Of a DNA stretch of 64,000 nt, positions 18,746 to 27,770 are shown one piece after another. Location of the stretch: assembly GCA_019637795.1 (NCBI GenBank), contig JAHBUY010000001.1, forward strand, positions 1,192,221 to 1,256,220, written 5' to 3'. Made by a program: the position numbers and the translations under genes. Under the pieces are notes generated by a model. That model was not told the origin of the DNA, searched no databases, and saw only the letters and a list, made by a program, of their open reading frames with translations. Source of the stretch: a bacterium. GTDB lineage: Bacteria > Desulfobacterota > Binatia > HRBIN30 > CADEER01. How positions within the stretch are numbered: position 1 is the first letter of the stretch; each line of letters starts with the position of its first letter.

Positions 18746-20104
18746 TCAGGCGACCCGCAGGCGCCGCTTCGGGACCTCGCGGGTCAGCGCCTCGGTGGCG
18801 TTCTCGACGTCCTCTTCGCGGATGCGATCGACGCTCTCGCGCACCTCGCGACGGGTGATCGTCAGCCCGTAGCGCTCGAGCACCGACTTCACCAGCTCGT
18901 ACTGGTTGGCGATCGACTCGGTGACCGAGACGTACCCGAGCTGGGCGGCGCGCAGGCGCTCCCAGTACGACAGCGCGTTGAGCTGGAAGAAGTGGACGTC
19001 GCTCTCCTTCGGCTCGATGACGATGATGTCGCCGCGGAAGCTCGGATCGTCCTGGTACTCGCGCAGGCCGTACTGCAGCCGCGAGTGGAGCAGGGTGCGG
19101 AAGACCTGATTCAGCACGCTCAGGATGCCGCTCTCGGCGAGCGGCTGGCCGTCGTAGACGTAGCGGCCGGCGTCGCGGTCGAAGCGGCGCTGGACGCGAT
19201 TGGAGAACGGGCGGAACGGGTTGTAGCAGATGATCAGATCGGCGCCGTGTTCGACCGCGACGTCGAGGTTGGCGGTGCGCCGCACGCCGCCGTCGACGTA
19301 GTCGATGCCCTTCAGCCGCGCCGGCTTGTAGAACCCCGGCAGCGCCGTCGACGCCTGCACCGCCTCCGAGATGGTGACCGAGGCGTCCTCGTCGTGGCCG
19401 AAGACGACGCGCTCCGCCGTGTCGAGGTTCATGGCGCTGATGTAGAGCTCGCGCTTGGTGCGCCGGTACAGGATGCGGAAGTCGTTGCTCAGCTCCGCGT
19501 CCTCGAGATTGCGGCGGATGTAGCGCTCGATGCTCGAGTTGTCGAAGAGCCCGCTGGGCAGGTGATCGAGCAGCGACGGGAAGTCCCGTCGCTTCCACAG
19601 CGCCTCGGCGATCGGCGCCAGCAGCTTCGGCAGTTGCGACGGCGACGGCCGGCGGACGTAGTCGCGCAGCGCCGCCCGCAGGTCGGTCTGCAACTGCGGC
19701 GTGTTGCGGAGAACGTCGATCAGCGATCCGGGCAGGAAGCTGACCAGCGCCAGCGCGTACTGCAGCGGCCGCTGGACGAATTCGGCGACGTTCGGGCTGT
19801 AGAAGTCGACCATCCGGAAGACGTCGATCTCGTCCGACTTGCCCTCCAGGCTCTTGATCATCTCCGCCGGACTGATCGCCGCCGCCAGCGGCGCCGCCAG
19901 CACGGCCCCCGCGGAGAGCCCGATGTACGAGTCGAATTCGGTGGTCTTGCGGTTGACCAGGAAGTCGTCGAGCGCCTTCAGGCCGCCGAGCTTGAACGCC
20001 CCGCCCGTGATCGCGCCGCCCGCGAGCACCAGTGCGATCTTCGGGTTCTTCTTGCGAACCTTGGGATCGCTCTTCTGGACGATGGTGATGCCCATCTGGC
20101 CCAA
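18746..20104 (-). CDS. Patatin-like phospholipase
   Basis: The 452-residue protein has a patatin domain: oxyanion loop LVLAGGAITGGAFKLGG (about residue 27), nucleophile Ser in YIGLSAGAVLAAP, and the dyad Asp in IDYVDGGVRRTANLD. Patatin enzymes hydrolyse acyl chains from phospholipids. The C-terminal third carries a basic, helix-rich tail ending KRRLRVA and has no signal peptide, so it likely acts at the inner face of the membrane. The ATG three codons later is an alternative start. It is not obviously linked to its neighbours. Confidence 0.88.
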   Translation of the reverse strand: MGQMGITIVQKSDPKVRKKNPKIALVLAGGAITGGAFKLGGLKALDDFLVNRKTTEFDSYIGLSAGAVLAAPLAAAISPAEMIKSLEGKSDEIDVFRMVDFYSPNVAEFVQRPLQYALALVSFLPGSLIDVLRNTPQLQTDLRAALRDYVRRPSPSQLPKLLAPIAEALWKRRDFPSLLDHLPSGLFDNSSIERYIRRNLEDAELSNDFRILYRRTKRELYISAMNLDTAERVVFGHDEDASVTISEAVQASTALPGFYKPARLKGIDYVDGGVRRTANLDVAVEHGADLIICYNPFRPFSNRVQRRFDRDAGRYVYDGQPLAESGILSVLNQVFRTLLHSRLQYGLREYQDDPSFRGDIIVIEPKESDVHFFQLNALSYWERLRAAQLGYVSVTESIANQYELVKSVLERYGLTITRREVRESVDRIREEDVENATEALTREVPKRRLRVA

Positions 20105-20111
20105 CGGTTCA

Positions 20112-20142
20112 TCAGTAGTGAGTGATGACGCAGTATGTCAAG
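20112..20142 (-). promoter_or_regulatory. Putative promoter/operator of the patatin gene
   Basis: On the minus strand a consensus TTGACA (20142-20137) overlaps the stop codon of the MurU-like gene, and the -10 is a weak TACTGA-like hexamer. The inverted repeat CATCA-N8-TGATG covers the -10 region. The CTACTGA word recurs in the operator at 33992. Confidence 0.35.
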
Positions 20143-20875
20143 GTCGATTCCCGGGCGCGAGGGGAGGCGGGCCGGCGGTGAAGTCGTAGCGCCCCTCGGC
20201 GAGCCCGACGTGGGTGTCGAGGACGCGCCAGTAGCCGTCGTGGACGTAGCCGTGCACCGGGCGATCGGCGGCGAGCAGGGCGGGATAGGTCTGCTTGACG
20301 ATGCCGAAGGCGCCGCTGGCCATGTGGTCGAACACGGCGGGCTCGAGCACGTGCACGCCGGCGAACATGAACGGCGTCAGCGGCGCCGGCGCCGCGGCGG
20401 GCCGGCCGAGCAGGCGGCGGACGCGGGACGCCGCGTCGATCTCGATCTCGCCGAAGCGCGCCTGCTCGCGATCGCGGCGCAGCACCATCGTCGCCACGCC
20501 GCCGCGCGCCACGTGCCAGTCCACCAGGCGGCGCAGGTCGAGGTCGACGATGCTGTCCGAGTTGAGGACCACGAAGCGCTCGCCGCCGAGCAGCGGCCGC
20601 GCCCGCAGGATGCCGCCGCCGGTGTCGAGGATCGGATCCTCGTCGGAGTAGCGGATCGAGACGCCGAACGCGGCGCCGTCGCCGAGCGCGGCGCGGATGG
20701 CGGCGCCGTGGTGGTGGAGGTTGATGACCACGTCGCGGATGCCGGCGGCGCGCGCCAGCGCCAGCGGGTAGGCGATGAGCGGCTTGCCGCCGACCGCGAG
20801 CAGCGGCTTCGGCACGCGGTCGGTGAGCGGGCGCAGCCGGCTGCCGAAGCCGGCGGCGAGGATCATCGCCTTCAC
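20138..20875 (-). CDS. murU: Nucleotidyltransferase, N-acetylmuramate 1-phosphate uridylyltransferase type
   Basis: This 245-residue nucleotidyltransferase has the signature LAAGFGSRLRPLT then KPLLAVGGKPLI at the N-terminus, followed by NSDSIVDLDL and FMFAGVHVLEP. MurU converts MurNAc-1-phosphate to UDP-MurNAc in the recycling route that bypasses de novo synthesis and gives intrinsic fosfomycin tolerance. The GTG start overlaps the stop of the AmgK-like kinase gene by 4 bases, and amgK-murU coupling is the known arrangement. A related sugar-1-phosphate transferase is the main alternative. Confidence 0.85.
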   Translation of the reverse strand: MKAMILAAGFGSRLRPLTDRVPKPLLAVGGKPLIAYPLALARAAGIRDVVINLHHHGAAIRAALGDGAAFGVSIRYSDEDPILDTGGGILRARPLLGGERFVVLNSDSIVDLDLRRLVDWHVARGGVATMVLRRDREQARFGEIEIDAASRVRRLLGRPAAAPAPLTPFMFAGVHVLEPAVFDHMASGAFGIVKQTYPALLAADRPVHGYVHDGYWRVLDTHVGLAEGRYDFTAGPPPLAPGNRP

Positions 20876-21957
20876 GGGCGCAGCTCGACGACGTGACGGG
20901 CGAGGATCGCGCGCACCGGCGCCAGCTCCGGCCAGTCCGCCAGCAGGCGGGCGATCTGCCGCCAGGTGCCGGGCAGATAGCGCAGGTAGCCCGGCTTGCC
21001 CTTCACCCGGTCGAGGTAGTGGAAGCGGCCGACCACCTTGAACGCCTTCTGCAGGGCGCAGGTGGCGTAGACCTCCCACAGCGCCGCCGCGCTCCACGGC
21101 GGGCCGCCGCGCGCCGCCCAGGCGCGGGCGTAGTAGGCGAGCAGGCGCTGCTCGAGCGGCGGCCGGACGACGTCGCGGGTGTCGCGATCGCCGAGCAGCG
21201 TCGCCAGGTCGTACGGCGCCGGCGCCAGCAGCGCGTCCTGGAAGTCGATGACCCGGATCCGCCCGTCGCAGAGGTAGAGGTTCCAGGCGTGGAAATCGCG
21301 GTGGTTGAGCACCCGCGGCTGCGCGTCGAGGAAGGCGGACAGGCGCCCGAAGTGCTGCCGCAGCTCGTCCTGCTCGCCCGCCGGCAGGCCGGCGGGCAGA
21401 CGGTCGACCAGGCCGTATTCCAGGAAGTGCTCGAATTCCCAGTCGAAGAGACGCCGGTCGAACATCTGCTGGAAGGCGATGCAGGAATCGTCGCGCGCCG
21501 CCGTGCCGTCGATCTCGATGCGCAGGAGCTGGTCGATGGCCGCCTCGAAGAGCGCCTGCTGCTCGGCCTCGGCGCGCCCCTGCAAGGCCTCCCACAGGGG
21601 CGTGTCGCCGATGTCCTCGAGCAGCAACAGGCCCCGCGCCGAGGCATCGACGTAGAGCGCGGGGATGGCGACGCCCAGCCGCTCGAGAAAGCGGTGCACG
21701 TTGACGTACGGCAGCTCGCGCAGCGGCTCCCGGAACACCGCCAGCTCGTCCGACGACATGGCGATGCCGCGATCGGCGAGGATCATCACCACCGCCGTCG
21801 CCGGCGCCCCCGGACCGCGCAGCCAGGCGCGGGCGTAACGCCGGGTCGACGCGTCGCCGGCCAGCGGCGCCAGACGCGTCACCGCCGCCGCGCCGCCGAA
21901 GCGGTCGCGCACCAACTCCGCCACCGTCCGTCCGATCCCCGCCTCCACGTCGGCCAT
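20872..21957 (-). CDS. amgK: AmgK-like anomeric MurNAc/GlcNAc kinase
   Basis: The 361-residue aminoglycoside phosphotransferase-fold protein has the catalytic loop LNHRDFHAWNLYL and the metal-binding VIDFQDALLAPAPYDLA, characteristic of AmgK. The kinase phosphorylates MurNAc (or GlcNAc) at C1 during peptidoglycan recycling. The N-terminal segment LAGDASTRRYARAW is typical of this subfamily. It is translationally coupled to the murU-like gene downstream. The length is close to known AmgK proteins. It is the first gene of the two-gene operon. Confidence 0.88.
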   Translation of the reverse strand: MADVEAGIGRTVAELVRDRFGGAAAVTRLAPLAGDASTRRYARAWLRGPGAPATAVVMILADRGIAMSSDELAVFREPLRELPYVNVHRFLERLGVAIPALYVDASARGLLLLEDIGDTPLWEALQGRAEAEQQALFEAAIDQLLRIEIDGTAARDDSCIAFQQMFDRRLFDWEFEHFLEYGLVDRLPAGLPAGEQDELRQHFGRLSAFLDAQPRVLNHRDFHAWNLYLCDGRIRVIDFQDALLAPAPYDLATLLGDRDTRDVVRPPLEQRLLAYYARAWAARGGPPWSAAALWEVYATCALQKAFKVVGRFHYLDRVKGKPGYLRYLPGTWRQIARLLADWPELAPVRAILARHVVELRP

Positions 21958-22229
21958 GGAGCGCGCCTAGCAGGCGGCCGCGGCGGCGGTCAAAGTTGCT
22001 TCGAGCGCACCGCGTCCGGCCCTTGCTCGAGCGGCGCGCGATCGCCTAAAGGCGAAGCTCGGTGCGGCGGCGCCCCGCCGTCGCCGCGACCCGCCAGTCC
22101 GCGATGAGCACCGGGAAATACACGAAGTCCTGCCAGTCGGCCGACTCCCGCCGCGCCGCCTCCAACGGCGGCGCGACCCCGGACGCCACGGTTGTCGGCA
22201 ACGGCCCTGGTACCTCGCCCGGCGTCGCG

Positions 22230-22850
22230 GTGCGGATCGCCATCGCCGACGACCACGCACTGTTCCGCCAGGGCGTGCGCTCGCTGCTGCGGCAGGAGCA
22301 GGACGTCGACATCGTCGCCGAGGCGGAGCGCGTCGACGACATCGCGCCCCTGCTGGCGCGCCATCGCTGCGACCTGCTGCTGCTCGATCTGCAGATGGAC
22401 CGCAGCGCCCTGCCCGCCATTCCCGCCCTCGCCCGCGCCGCATCCGTGATCGTCCTGACGATGAACGAGAACGTCGGCGATGCCGCGGCCGCCATCCGCA
22501 ACGGCGCCCTGGCGGTGGTGTTCAAACGCTTCGCGGTCACCACCCTGCTGGAGGCGATCCGCGCCGTCGCCGCCGGCCAGGCGTGGCTGCCGCCGACGGT
22601 CCAGCGCGTCGCCGTCGCCGAGCTGGGCGCACCGTCCCGGCCGGCGATCAGCGAGCGCGAGCGGGAGATCATCCGCCACGTCGCGCTCGGCCGTCGCAAC
22701 GCCGAGGTCGCCCGCGATCTCTTCATCAGCGAGGAGACGGTGAAGAAGCACCTCAACTCGATCTTCCAGAAGCTGGCGGTCCGCGACCGGGTCCAGCTCA
22801 CGCTCTTCGCCATCCGCACCGGCATCGTCACCGGATTCGAATCCCACTGA
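22230..22850 (+). CDS. NarL/FixJ-family response regulator with LuxR helix-turn-helix
   Basis: From a GTG at 22230 the protein has 206 residues: receiver domain VRIAIADDHALFRQGVRSLL with phosphoacceptor Asp in LLLLDLQMD, the KRF Lys near residue 96, then the LuxR-type DNA-binding domain SEREREIIRHVALGRRNAEV and SEETVKKHLNSIFQKL. An upstream ATG at 22062 would add 56 residues of low-complexity sequence before a clean receiver start, so the GTG is preferred. No histidine kinase is adjacent. Targets are unknown. Confidence 0.9.
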   Translation: MRIAIADDHALFRQGVRSLLRQEQDVDIVAEAERVDDIAPLLARHRCDLLLLDLQMDRSALPAIPALARAASVIVLTMNENVGDAAAAIRNGALAVVFKRFAVTTLLEAIRAVAAGQAWLPPTVQRVAVAELGAPSRPAISEREREIIRHVALGRRNAEVARDLFISEETVKKHLNSIFQKLAVRDRVQLTLFAIRTGIVTGFESH

Positions 22851-22855
22851 TTCGT

Positions 22856-22873
22856 ATACCTCGAAAGAGGTAT
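22856..22873. repeat. Small perfect hairpin with GAAA tetraloop
   Basis: ATACCTC-GAAA-GAGGTAT lies 6 bases after the response-regulator stop codon. It is a 7-bp perfect stem closed by a stable GAAA tetraloop, without a T-run. It may protect the 3' end of the transcript. Confidence 0.45.
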
Positions 22874-22992
22874 GGCGAATTCCCTCCTTCGGGTGTTGCC
22901 GAAGCGCGACGACTCCCATACCTCCCTGCCGCGCGCGCCACCGTGGGGGCTGGCTGCGCAAGCACCTTTTTCGGCACCAGGGGGAGACTCTT

Positions 22993-25167
22993 ATGAGCGG
23001 TTGCGTACGGAAGGGAGGACGGCACACGGCTGTCCTGATCACGGCGATGTTGCTCGCCTCGCAGGCATCGGCGAGCAGCATCGCGCAGAACTCGGCGTGG
23101 AACGTCACCCGCACGGGCTCCACGCAGACCTATCGGGTCGTCGCCTACGGCGATTCGATCTTCGCCGGCTACACCAGCGCCACGAGCATCGCCCGGCGCG
23201 CCGCGCCGCACGTCATGGGCGAATACCTCGCGGCGCTGTCGGGCCAGAAGGTGGAGATCCGCCGCCGCTGCCAGTCCGGCGCCGTCGCCGCCGACATCTA
23301 CAACACCCGCCTCAACACGACGACGGACCGCGCCTTCATGCAGGATGCGAACACGCGCGTCGTGATGTTCGAGATGTGCGGCAACGACTACCTGCAGGCG
23401 CGCTCGAGCTTCCGCAGCGCCGCCGGCGCGTGCAACTACAGCGGCCTGCAGACCGCCGGCACCAACTGCCGCACCTACACCGAGCTGGCGATGAAGAACA
23501 TCAACCAGTACGCGCACGCCAACACCAAGGTGAAGGTGGTCATGAACCTGTACTACCCGGGGTTCGACGCCGACAACGCCTACAGCGCCTGCACCGACCC
23601 GGTGAACGGCGATCCGGCGAACGGCAACCGCGTCCACATGCGCACGCTCTTCCTGCCCCTGCTGGCGGAGAGCAACTGGTGGACCTGCCACCTGGCCGAG
23701 CAGTACGGGTTCGAGTGCGCCGACGCCTTCGCGCAGTACATGGCGCGCGACTATGACGGCAACGGCGACGGCCGCATCGATTCCGACGCCATCCGCTACC
23801 TCAAGGGCGAGAGCCTCGACGACTACAGGAGCCGCATCCTCTCGCTCGCCGGCACGCTGCGCGACGCCAACCTGAAGCTGGTGACCAACAGCACCACCTT
23901 CGACTACATCCAGTCGGACGACACCCACCCGACCTTCGAGGGCGCAACCGCTTCCGCCTTCCTCACCACCCCGGGCGGCGACGTGGCGGTGCAGTTCGCC
24001 ACCGCCGGTCCGTACCCGGACGGCAAGAATCCGCACTGGAACTGGAACGGCCACGACCGCATGGGCTGGGGCCTCGACCCCACCGGGACGCTCACCCCGC
24101 CGGCGTGCGGCAACGGCGCCATCGAGACCGTGTGGCTGCCCTCGGGGACGCCGCAGGACGAGGCCTGCGACGACGGCAACGGCGCGAACGGCGACGGCTG
24201 CTCGAGCCGCTGCGAGGTCGAGCCCGGCTACGCCTGCAGCGGGACGCCCTCGCTGTGCGCGCCGATCTGCGGCGACGGCCTGGTGGTCGGCGGCGAGGAG
24301 TGCGACGACAGCAACCTGACCCCCGGCGACGGCTGCTCGCCGACCTGCACCACCGAGGACGGCTACGCCTGCATGGGCAGCCCGTCGAGCTGCGCCGCGG
24401 TCTGCGGCGACGGCCTGGTGGTCGACAGCGAGGGCTGCGACGACGGCAACGCGCTCGACGGCGATGGCTGCGCTGCCTGCGCGGTCGAGGACGGCTGGGC
24501 CTGCGCCGGCGCGCCGTCGGCCTGCGCCCCGGTCTGCGGTGACGGCCTGGTCCGCGGCACCGAGGAATGCGACGACGGCGACGCCAACGGCACGGCGCAG
24601 AGCTGCTGCGCGGCGACCTGCACCTTCCAGGCCCAGGGCACTCTCTGCGACGATGGCGACATCTGCACCGACAACGTCTGCAACGGCGCCAATCAGTGCA
24701 TCGCGACGCCGAAGAGCTGCGACGACGGCAACGTCTGCACGACCGACGCCTGCCAGGCCGGCGTCGGCTGCGTGAACACGCCGAACGGCGATCCGAGCTT
24801 CTACACGTTCAACGGCTTCTTCGCGCCGGTCGACAACGCCCCCGTCTACAACATCGGCCAGGCGGGGCGCACCTATCCGCTCAAGTGGCAACTGCCGATG
24901 CGCTGCACCAGCGGCTACATCCGCCGCCTGAGCGCCGTCACCAACAACCCGATCCGCTTCGCCGAGGTGCCGTGCAACAGCACCCTACCGGTCGATCCGG
25001 TCGAGGTGACCGACACCGCCGGCAACGCCGGGCTGCGCTACGACGCCGGCAGCGAGCAGTTCACCTACAACTGGCAGACGGCGAAGAGCTTCGCCGGCAA
25101 GTGCTACCAGGTGGTCCTCGAGCTCGACAACGGCACGACGCCGTTCGCGCTCTTCAAGTTCAAGTAA
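22993..25167 (+). CDS. Secreted SGNH-hydrolase-like protein with DUF4215 Cys-rich repeats and a PxKF domain
   Basis: This 724-residue protein has a signal peptide (HTAVLITAMLLASQASA), then an SGNH/GDSL-like domain with VVAYGDSIFAGY (Ser block), FEMCGNDYLQ (Asn block) and QSDDTHPTFEG (Asp-His block). After residue 370 come four DUF4215-type Cys-rich repeats of the form CGDGLVV-EECDD-GDGC, then two CDDG repeats. The C-terminus (FNGFFAPVDNAP through YPLKWQLP to FALFKFK) matches the PxKF module. It is exported and probably disulfide-rich. An esterase or lipase activity on an extracellular substrate is inferred; the substrate is unknown. Confidence 0.82.
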   Translation: MSGCVRKGGRHTAVLITAMLLASQASASSIAQNSAWNVTRTGSTQTYRVVAYGDSIFAGYTSATSIARRAAPHVMGEYLAALSGQKVEIRRRCQSGAVAADIYNTRLNTTTDRAFMQDANTRVVMFEMCGNDYLQARSSFRSAAGACNYSGLQTAGTNCRTYTELAMKNINQYAHANTKVKVVMNLYYPGFDADNAYSACTDPVNGDPANGNRVHMRTLFLPLLAESNWWTCHLAEQYGFECADAFAQYMARDYDGNGDGRIDSDAIRYLKGESLDDYRSRILSLAGTLRDANLKLVTNSTTFDYIQSDDTHPTFEGATASAFLTTPGGDVAVQFATAGPYPDGKNPHWNWNGHDRMGWGLDPTGTLTPPACGNGAIETVWLPSGTPQDEACDDGNGANGDGCSSRCEVEPGYACSGTPSLCAPICGDGLVVGGEECDDSNLTPGDGCSPTCTTEDGYACMGSPSSCAAVCGDGLVVDSEGCDDGNALDGDGCAACAVEDGWACAGAPSACAPVCGDGLVRGTEECDDGDANGTAQSCCAATCTFQAQGTLCDDGDICTDNVCNGANQCIATPKSCDDGNVCTTDACQAGVGCVNTPNGDPSFYTFNGFFAPVDNAPVYNIGQAGRTYPLKWQLPMRCTSGYIRRLSAVTNNPIRFAEVPCNSTLPVDPVEVTDTAGNAGLRYDAGSEQFTYNWQTAKSFAGKCYQVVLELDNGTTPFALFKFK

Positions 25168-25190
25168 CCCGGGGGGCACGGGCGCCTCGA

Positions 25191-25229
25191 GGCAGGAGCG
25201 GCGGGGGAGCGATCCCCGCCGCCCCTGCC
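25191..25229. terminator. Strong hairpin between convergent genes
   Basis: GGCAGGAGCGGCGGGG pairs with CCCCGCCGCCCCTGCC across a 7-base loop: 16 pairs with one mismatch. It sits between the convergent SGNH and membrane-protein genes and probably ends both transcripts, although no T-run follows. Confidence 0.65.
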
Positions 25230-25249
25230 GGGGTGCGCCCCCTGCGCGC

Positions 25250-26137
25250 TCAGGACGCGAGATACAGCCGCAGCAGGAAGAGCGGCACGGCGCCGAAGTA
25301 GAGCCCTCTCCGCGCCGTCTCCGCGGCGCCACGGACCGCCGGGAGGCGCATCGGCGCCAGCCACGCCGTGGCGTACGCGAGCGTTTCAACCACGGCCCGC
25401 AACACCGCCGCGTAGAGGACGAGGTAGACCACGGCGGTGCCCCAGAAGATCGCCAGGCCCGCCACGTACGCCCGCAAGCCGTACATGTAGTACTCGCCGA
25501 ACGTTCCCCCGTAGGCTACCCACTGATGCAGTCGGAACACCGGCAATGCCGGCACCAGGCCGAAGAGGCCGAAAGCGAGCAGCGGATGATACCACCGGCG
25601 GCGCCAGACGGCGCGCGAGGCCGCGTAGCGCGCCACCGGGTGCGCCGCCGCGGACGTGCCATCGGCCACTCCGGCAGCGCCCAGCGCGGCGGCGAAGGCG
25701 ACGGGATCGCGCACCTGCAGCGCGAGCCGGAAGCGCCGCCCGGCATCCAGCCGGAGCGAGACGCCGCCGGCCGGCAGCGGCAGGCGCCACGGCCGCACCG
25801 CGGCGATGGCGGCGGTGGCCATCTCGATGCGCTGCCCGGCGCGCCGCAGCGTCAGCACGCCGTCGCCGATGCTCGCCCGCGCGGCGAATGCCCGCTGCAG
25901 CAGCCAGCCCGCGACGCCGGGGAGCAGGGAAAGGCTGGCGACGCCGCGAAACAGACGCAGCGGATTGTCCAGCCTGCCGCCGACCTCCGGCCAGACGTCC
26001 GGAAAGAAGAGCAACACGGCCAGCAGCAGCAGTCCGCAGCGGCTGACGCCGGCGAGCAGCGCCGCGGCAACGCGCCAGGGACGCCGATAGGCGATCACCT
26101 CGAAAGTGCTCACACTGGCCGCCGCTGGCAGGGACAC
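25250..26137 (-). CDS. Predicted multi-pass membrane protein, unknown family
   Basis: The 295-residue protein has hydrophobic stretches at about residues 22-46, 63-83, 185-205, 228-255 and near the C-terminus (FGAVPLFLLRLYLAS). A soluble segment of about 100 residues (GVLTLRRAGQRIEMATAAIA) resembles the PH-like pattern seen in some membrane-linked proteins. No catalytic motif is visible and no family was recognised. It converges on the SGNH-DUF4215 gene and is divergent from the anchored protein at 26263. Confidence 0.65.
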   Translation of the reverse strand: MSLPAAASVSTFEVIAYRRPWRVAAALLAGVSRCGLLLLAVLLFFPDVWPEVGGRLDNPLRLFRGVASLSLLPGVAGWLLQRAFAARASIGDGVLTLRRAGQRIEMATAAIAAVRPWRLPLPAGGVSLRLDAGRRFRLALQVRDPVAFAAALGAAGVADGTSAAAHPVARYAASRAVWRRRWYHPLLAFGLFGLVPALPVFRLHQWVAYGGTFGEYYMYGLRAYVAGLAIFWGTAVVYLVLYAAVLRAVVETLAYATAWLAPMRLPAVRGAAETARRGLYFGAVPLFLLRLYLAS

Positions 26138-26262
26138 GGACCGGGCTCGTTACCGCACCAGCATTCGCCGGGCAAGCACGGCGCGGCCACGCGCGCGCTG
26201 CCGGACGCCGCGTGCTGTACGCCCCGCGGAGCCATCCGGTAGCGTTCGCTGAGCCTCCCGCC

Positions 26263-26985
26263 ATGGCCGAACATCCCCGTGAGCGACGCGCCAGCACCGA
26301 TGGGGTGCGCGTGTTCGAGACCCGACGCGGCCGCGCCATCCGTCGTCTGCGGACGATCGGCGCCACCGTCGCCGTGATCGTCGCGCTGGTCGTCGCGTGG
26401 AGGATGCTGCAGCCGACGCGCCCGCACGGCACCTCGCCGGCGGGCGCCGGGACGAGCGCCACGGCGAGCCTGCCCGCGGCGGCGCAACCGGCCGCCGGCG
26501 CCGCCGTGCGGTTGACCCGGTCGACGCGCCGCGCGCCGACGCGAGAAGTGACGCCCGCCGGCGATGCCGCGCCCCCCGCGGCCAACCCGGCGCCGGAGGG
26601 GGACGCGGACGCCGCGGCGACCGGCGAGGCCCTGCCGGAATGGGTCGGAGAGCTCGTCGAACGCCTGCGCACCCAGGACGGCAAGAGCGGCATCGGCGTC
26701 TTCCCGCCGCGCGGCACCAATCCGCTGAAGAGCGGGCTGATCGTGCCCGACGACTTCACCCTGCCGGAGGGCTACGTGCGCTACTATCAGGTGACCGACG
26801 ACGGGCAGCGCCTGGCGCCGATCCTGATGTTCTCGCCCGACTACGATTTCGTCGACCAGAGCGGGCAGCGCATCGACATCCCCGCCGACGGCGTCGTCCC
26901 GCCGGAGCTGGCGCCGCCCGGATTGCCGCTGCAGCGGCTGGCGCTGCCCGAGGATCCGAGCGCCGGCGGCCCGCGCCCGCGTTGA
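26263..26985 (+). CDS. Membrane-anchored protein with disordered linker, unknown family
   Basis: From the ATG at 26263 the protein has 240 residues: a basic N-terminus, one transmembrane helix (IGATVAVIVALVVAWRML), a Pro/Ala-rich linker of about 70 residues and a folded C-terminal part of about 110 residues (WVGELVERLRTQDGKSGIG, DDFTLPEGYVRYYQVTDDG). It would expose the C-terminal domain to the periplasm. An ATG at 26212 would add 17 residues but makes a poorer anchor. No family was recognised. Confidence 0.6.
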   Translation: MAEHPRERRASTDGVRVFETRRGRAIRRLRTIGATVAVIVALVVAWRMLQPTRPHGTSPAGAGTSATASLPAAAQPAAGAAVRLTRSTRRAPTREVTPAGDAAPPAANPAPEGDADAAATGEALPEWVGELVERLRTQDGKSGIGVFPPRGTNPLKSGLIVPDDFTLPEGYVRYYQVTDDGQRLAPILMFSPDYDFVDQSGQRIDIPADGVVPPELAPPGLPLQRLALPEDPSAGGPRPR

Positions 26986-26998
26986 CGCGCCGGCGCGC

Positions 26999-27724
26999 TC
27001 AGGGCTCGCTGCACTCGGCCGCGCTGAAGCTGGTGGCGACGGCGATGCCGAGCGTCGCGCAGACGGCGAGCAGCGGTTCGCGCGCCGGGCGCGGAAGGGC
27101 GACGGCGAGGACGTTCGGCGCCGGTTGGACGCTGTAGCGCAGATACAGCTCCGCGCGCTCCGGCGCCGTCTCCGTCAGCATCTGGAAGAGCTCCAGGTTG
27201 GCGCGGCGGTGAACGTCGTCGACGATGAGCACGCGGCTGGTCGCCGCCGCCGCGCTCAGCCAGGCGTGGGCGCGCTCGCCGCCGCGCCGACCGCGCCCGA
27301 GGTCCTCGTCGACGCCAACCGGCCCGTCGACGAACAGGCAGTCGCAGGCGAAGTCGACGGCCCGGCGCAGGCGGTCGCCGTCGTACCAGCCGTCGGCGGC
27401 GAGCGGCACGTGGCACACGTAGCGCCCGCTCAGGAAGCTGTGGCGCAGGCCGTGCCGGATGCGCACGGCGTGGAACCAGCTCTGTTCCACCGAGGCGAAG
27501 GGAACGCCCGCTTTCATCGCGTATTCGGTGAGGTACGAGGTGCTGCGGCCGCTGCCCAGCTCGACGATGCCGCGCGGTCGCACGAGGGCGAGCAACGCCA
27601 TGAGGAACGTCCAGCACTCGAAGCTCTTCGTGCCCCAGTGCAGGGCCGCCGTCTTCAACACGGCGCGCCTCGCCAGGCGCACGAGGCGGCCGCGCTCCTT
27701 CCATGGCGGGCGAGCGGCGGTCAT
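26999..27724 (-). CDS. Class I SAM-dependent methyltransferase-like protein
   Basis: This 241-residue protein has a Rossmann-fold methyltransferase motif I, GIVELGSGRSTSYLTEYA (near residue 53), an acidic loop PFASVEQSWFHA, and the late strand motif SRVLIVDDVHRRANLELF. The glycine-rich motif followed by VEQS suits SAM binding. It belongs to the loose group annotated as methyltransferases on secreted or lipid substrates, and the substrate cannot be told. It converges on the upstream anchored-protein gene with a 13-base gap. Confidence 0.65.
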   Translation of the reverse strand: MTAARPPWKERGRLVRLARRAVLKTAALHWGTKSFECWTFLMALLALVRPRGIVELGSGRSTSYLTEYAMKAGVPFASVEQSWFHAVRIRHGLRHSFLSGRYVCHVPLAADGWYDGDRLRRAVDFACDCLFVDGPVGVDEDLGRGRRGGERAHAWLSAAAATSRVLIVDDVHRRANLELFQMLTETAPERAELYLRYSVQPAPNVLAVALPRPAREPLLAVCATLGIAVATSFSAAECSEP

Positions 27725-27770
27725 TCGCCTGGCCGGTCGGGCCCTGCTCCGGCCGCCGACCCGCTGGTCG

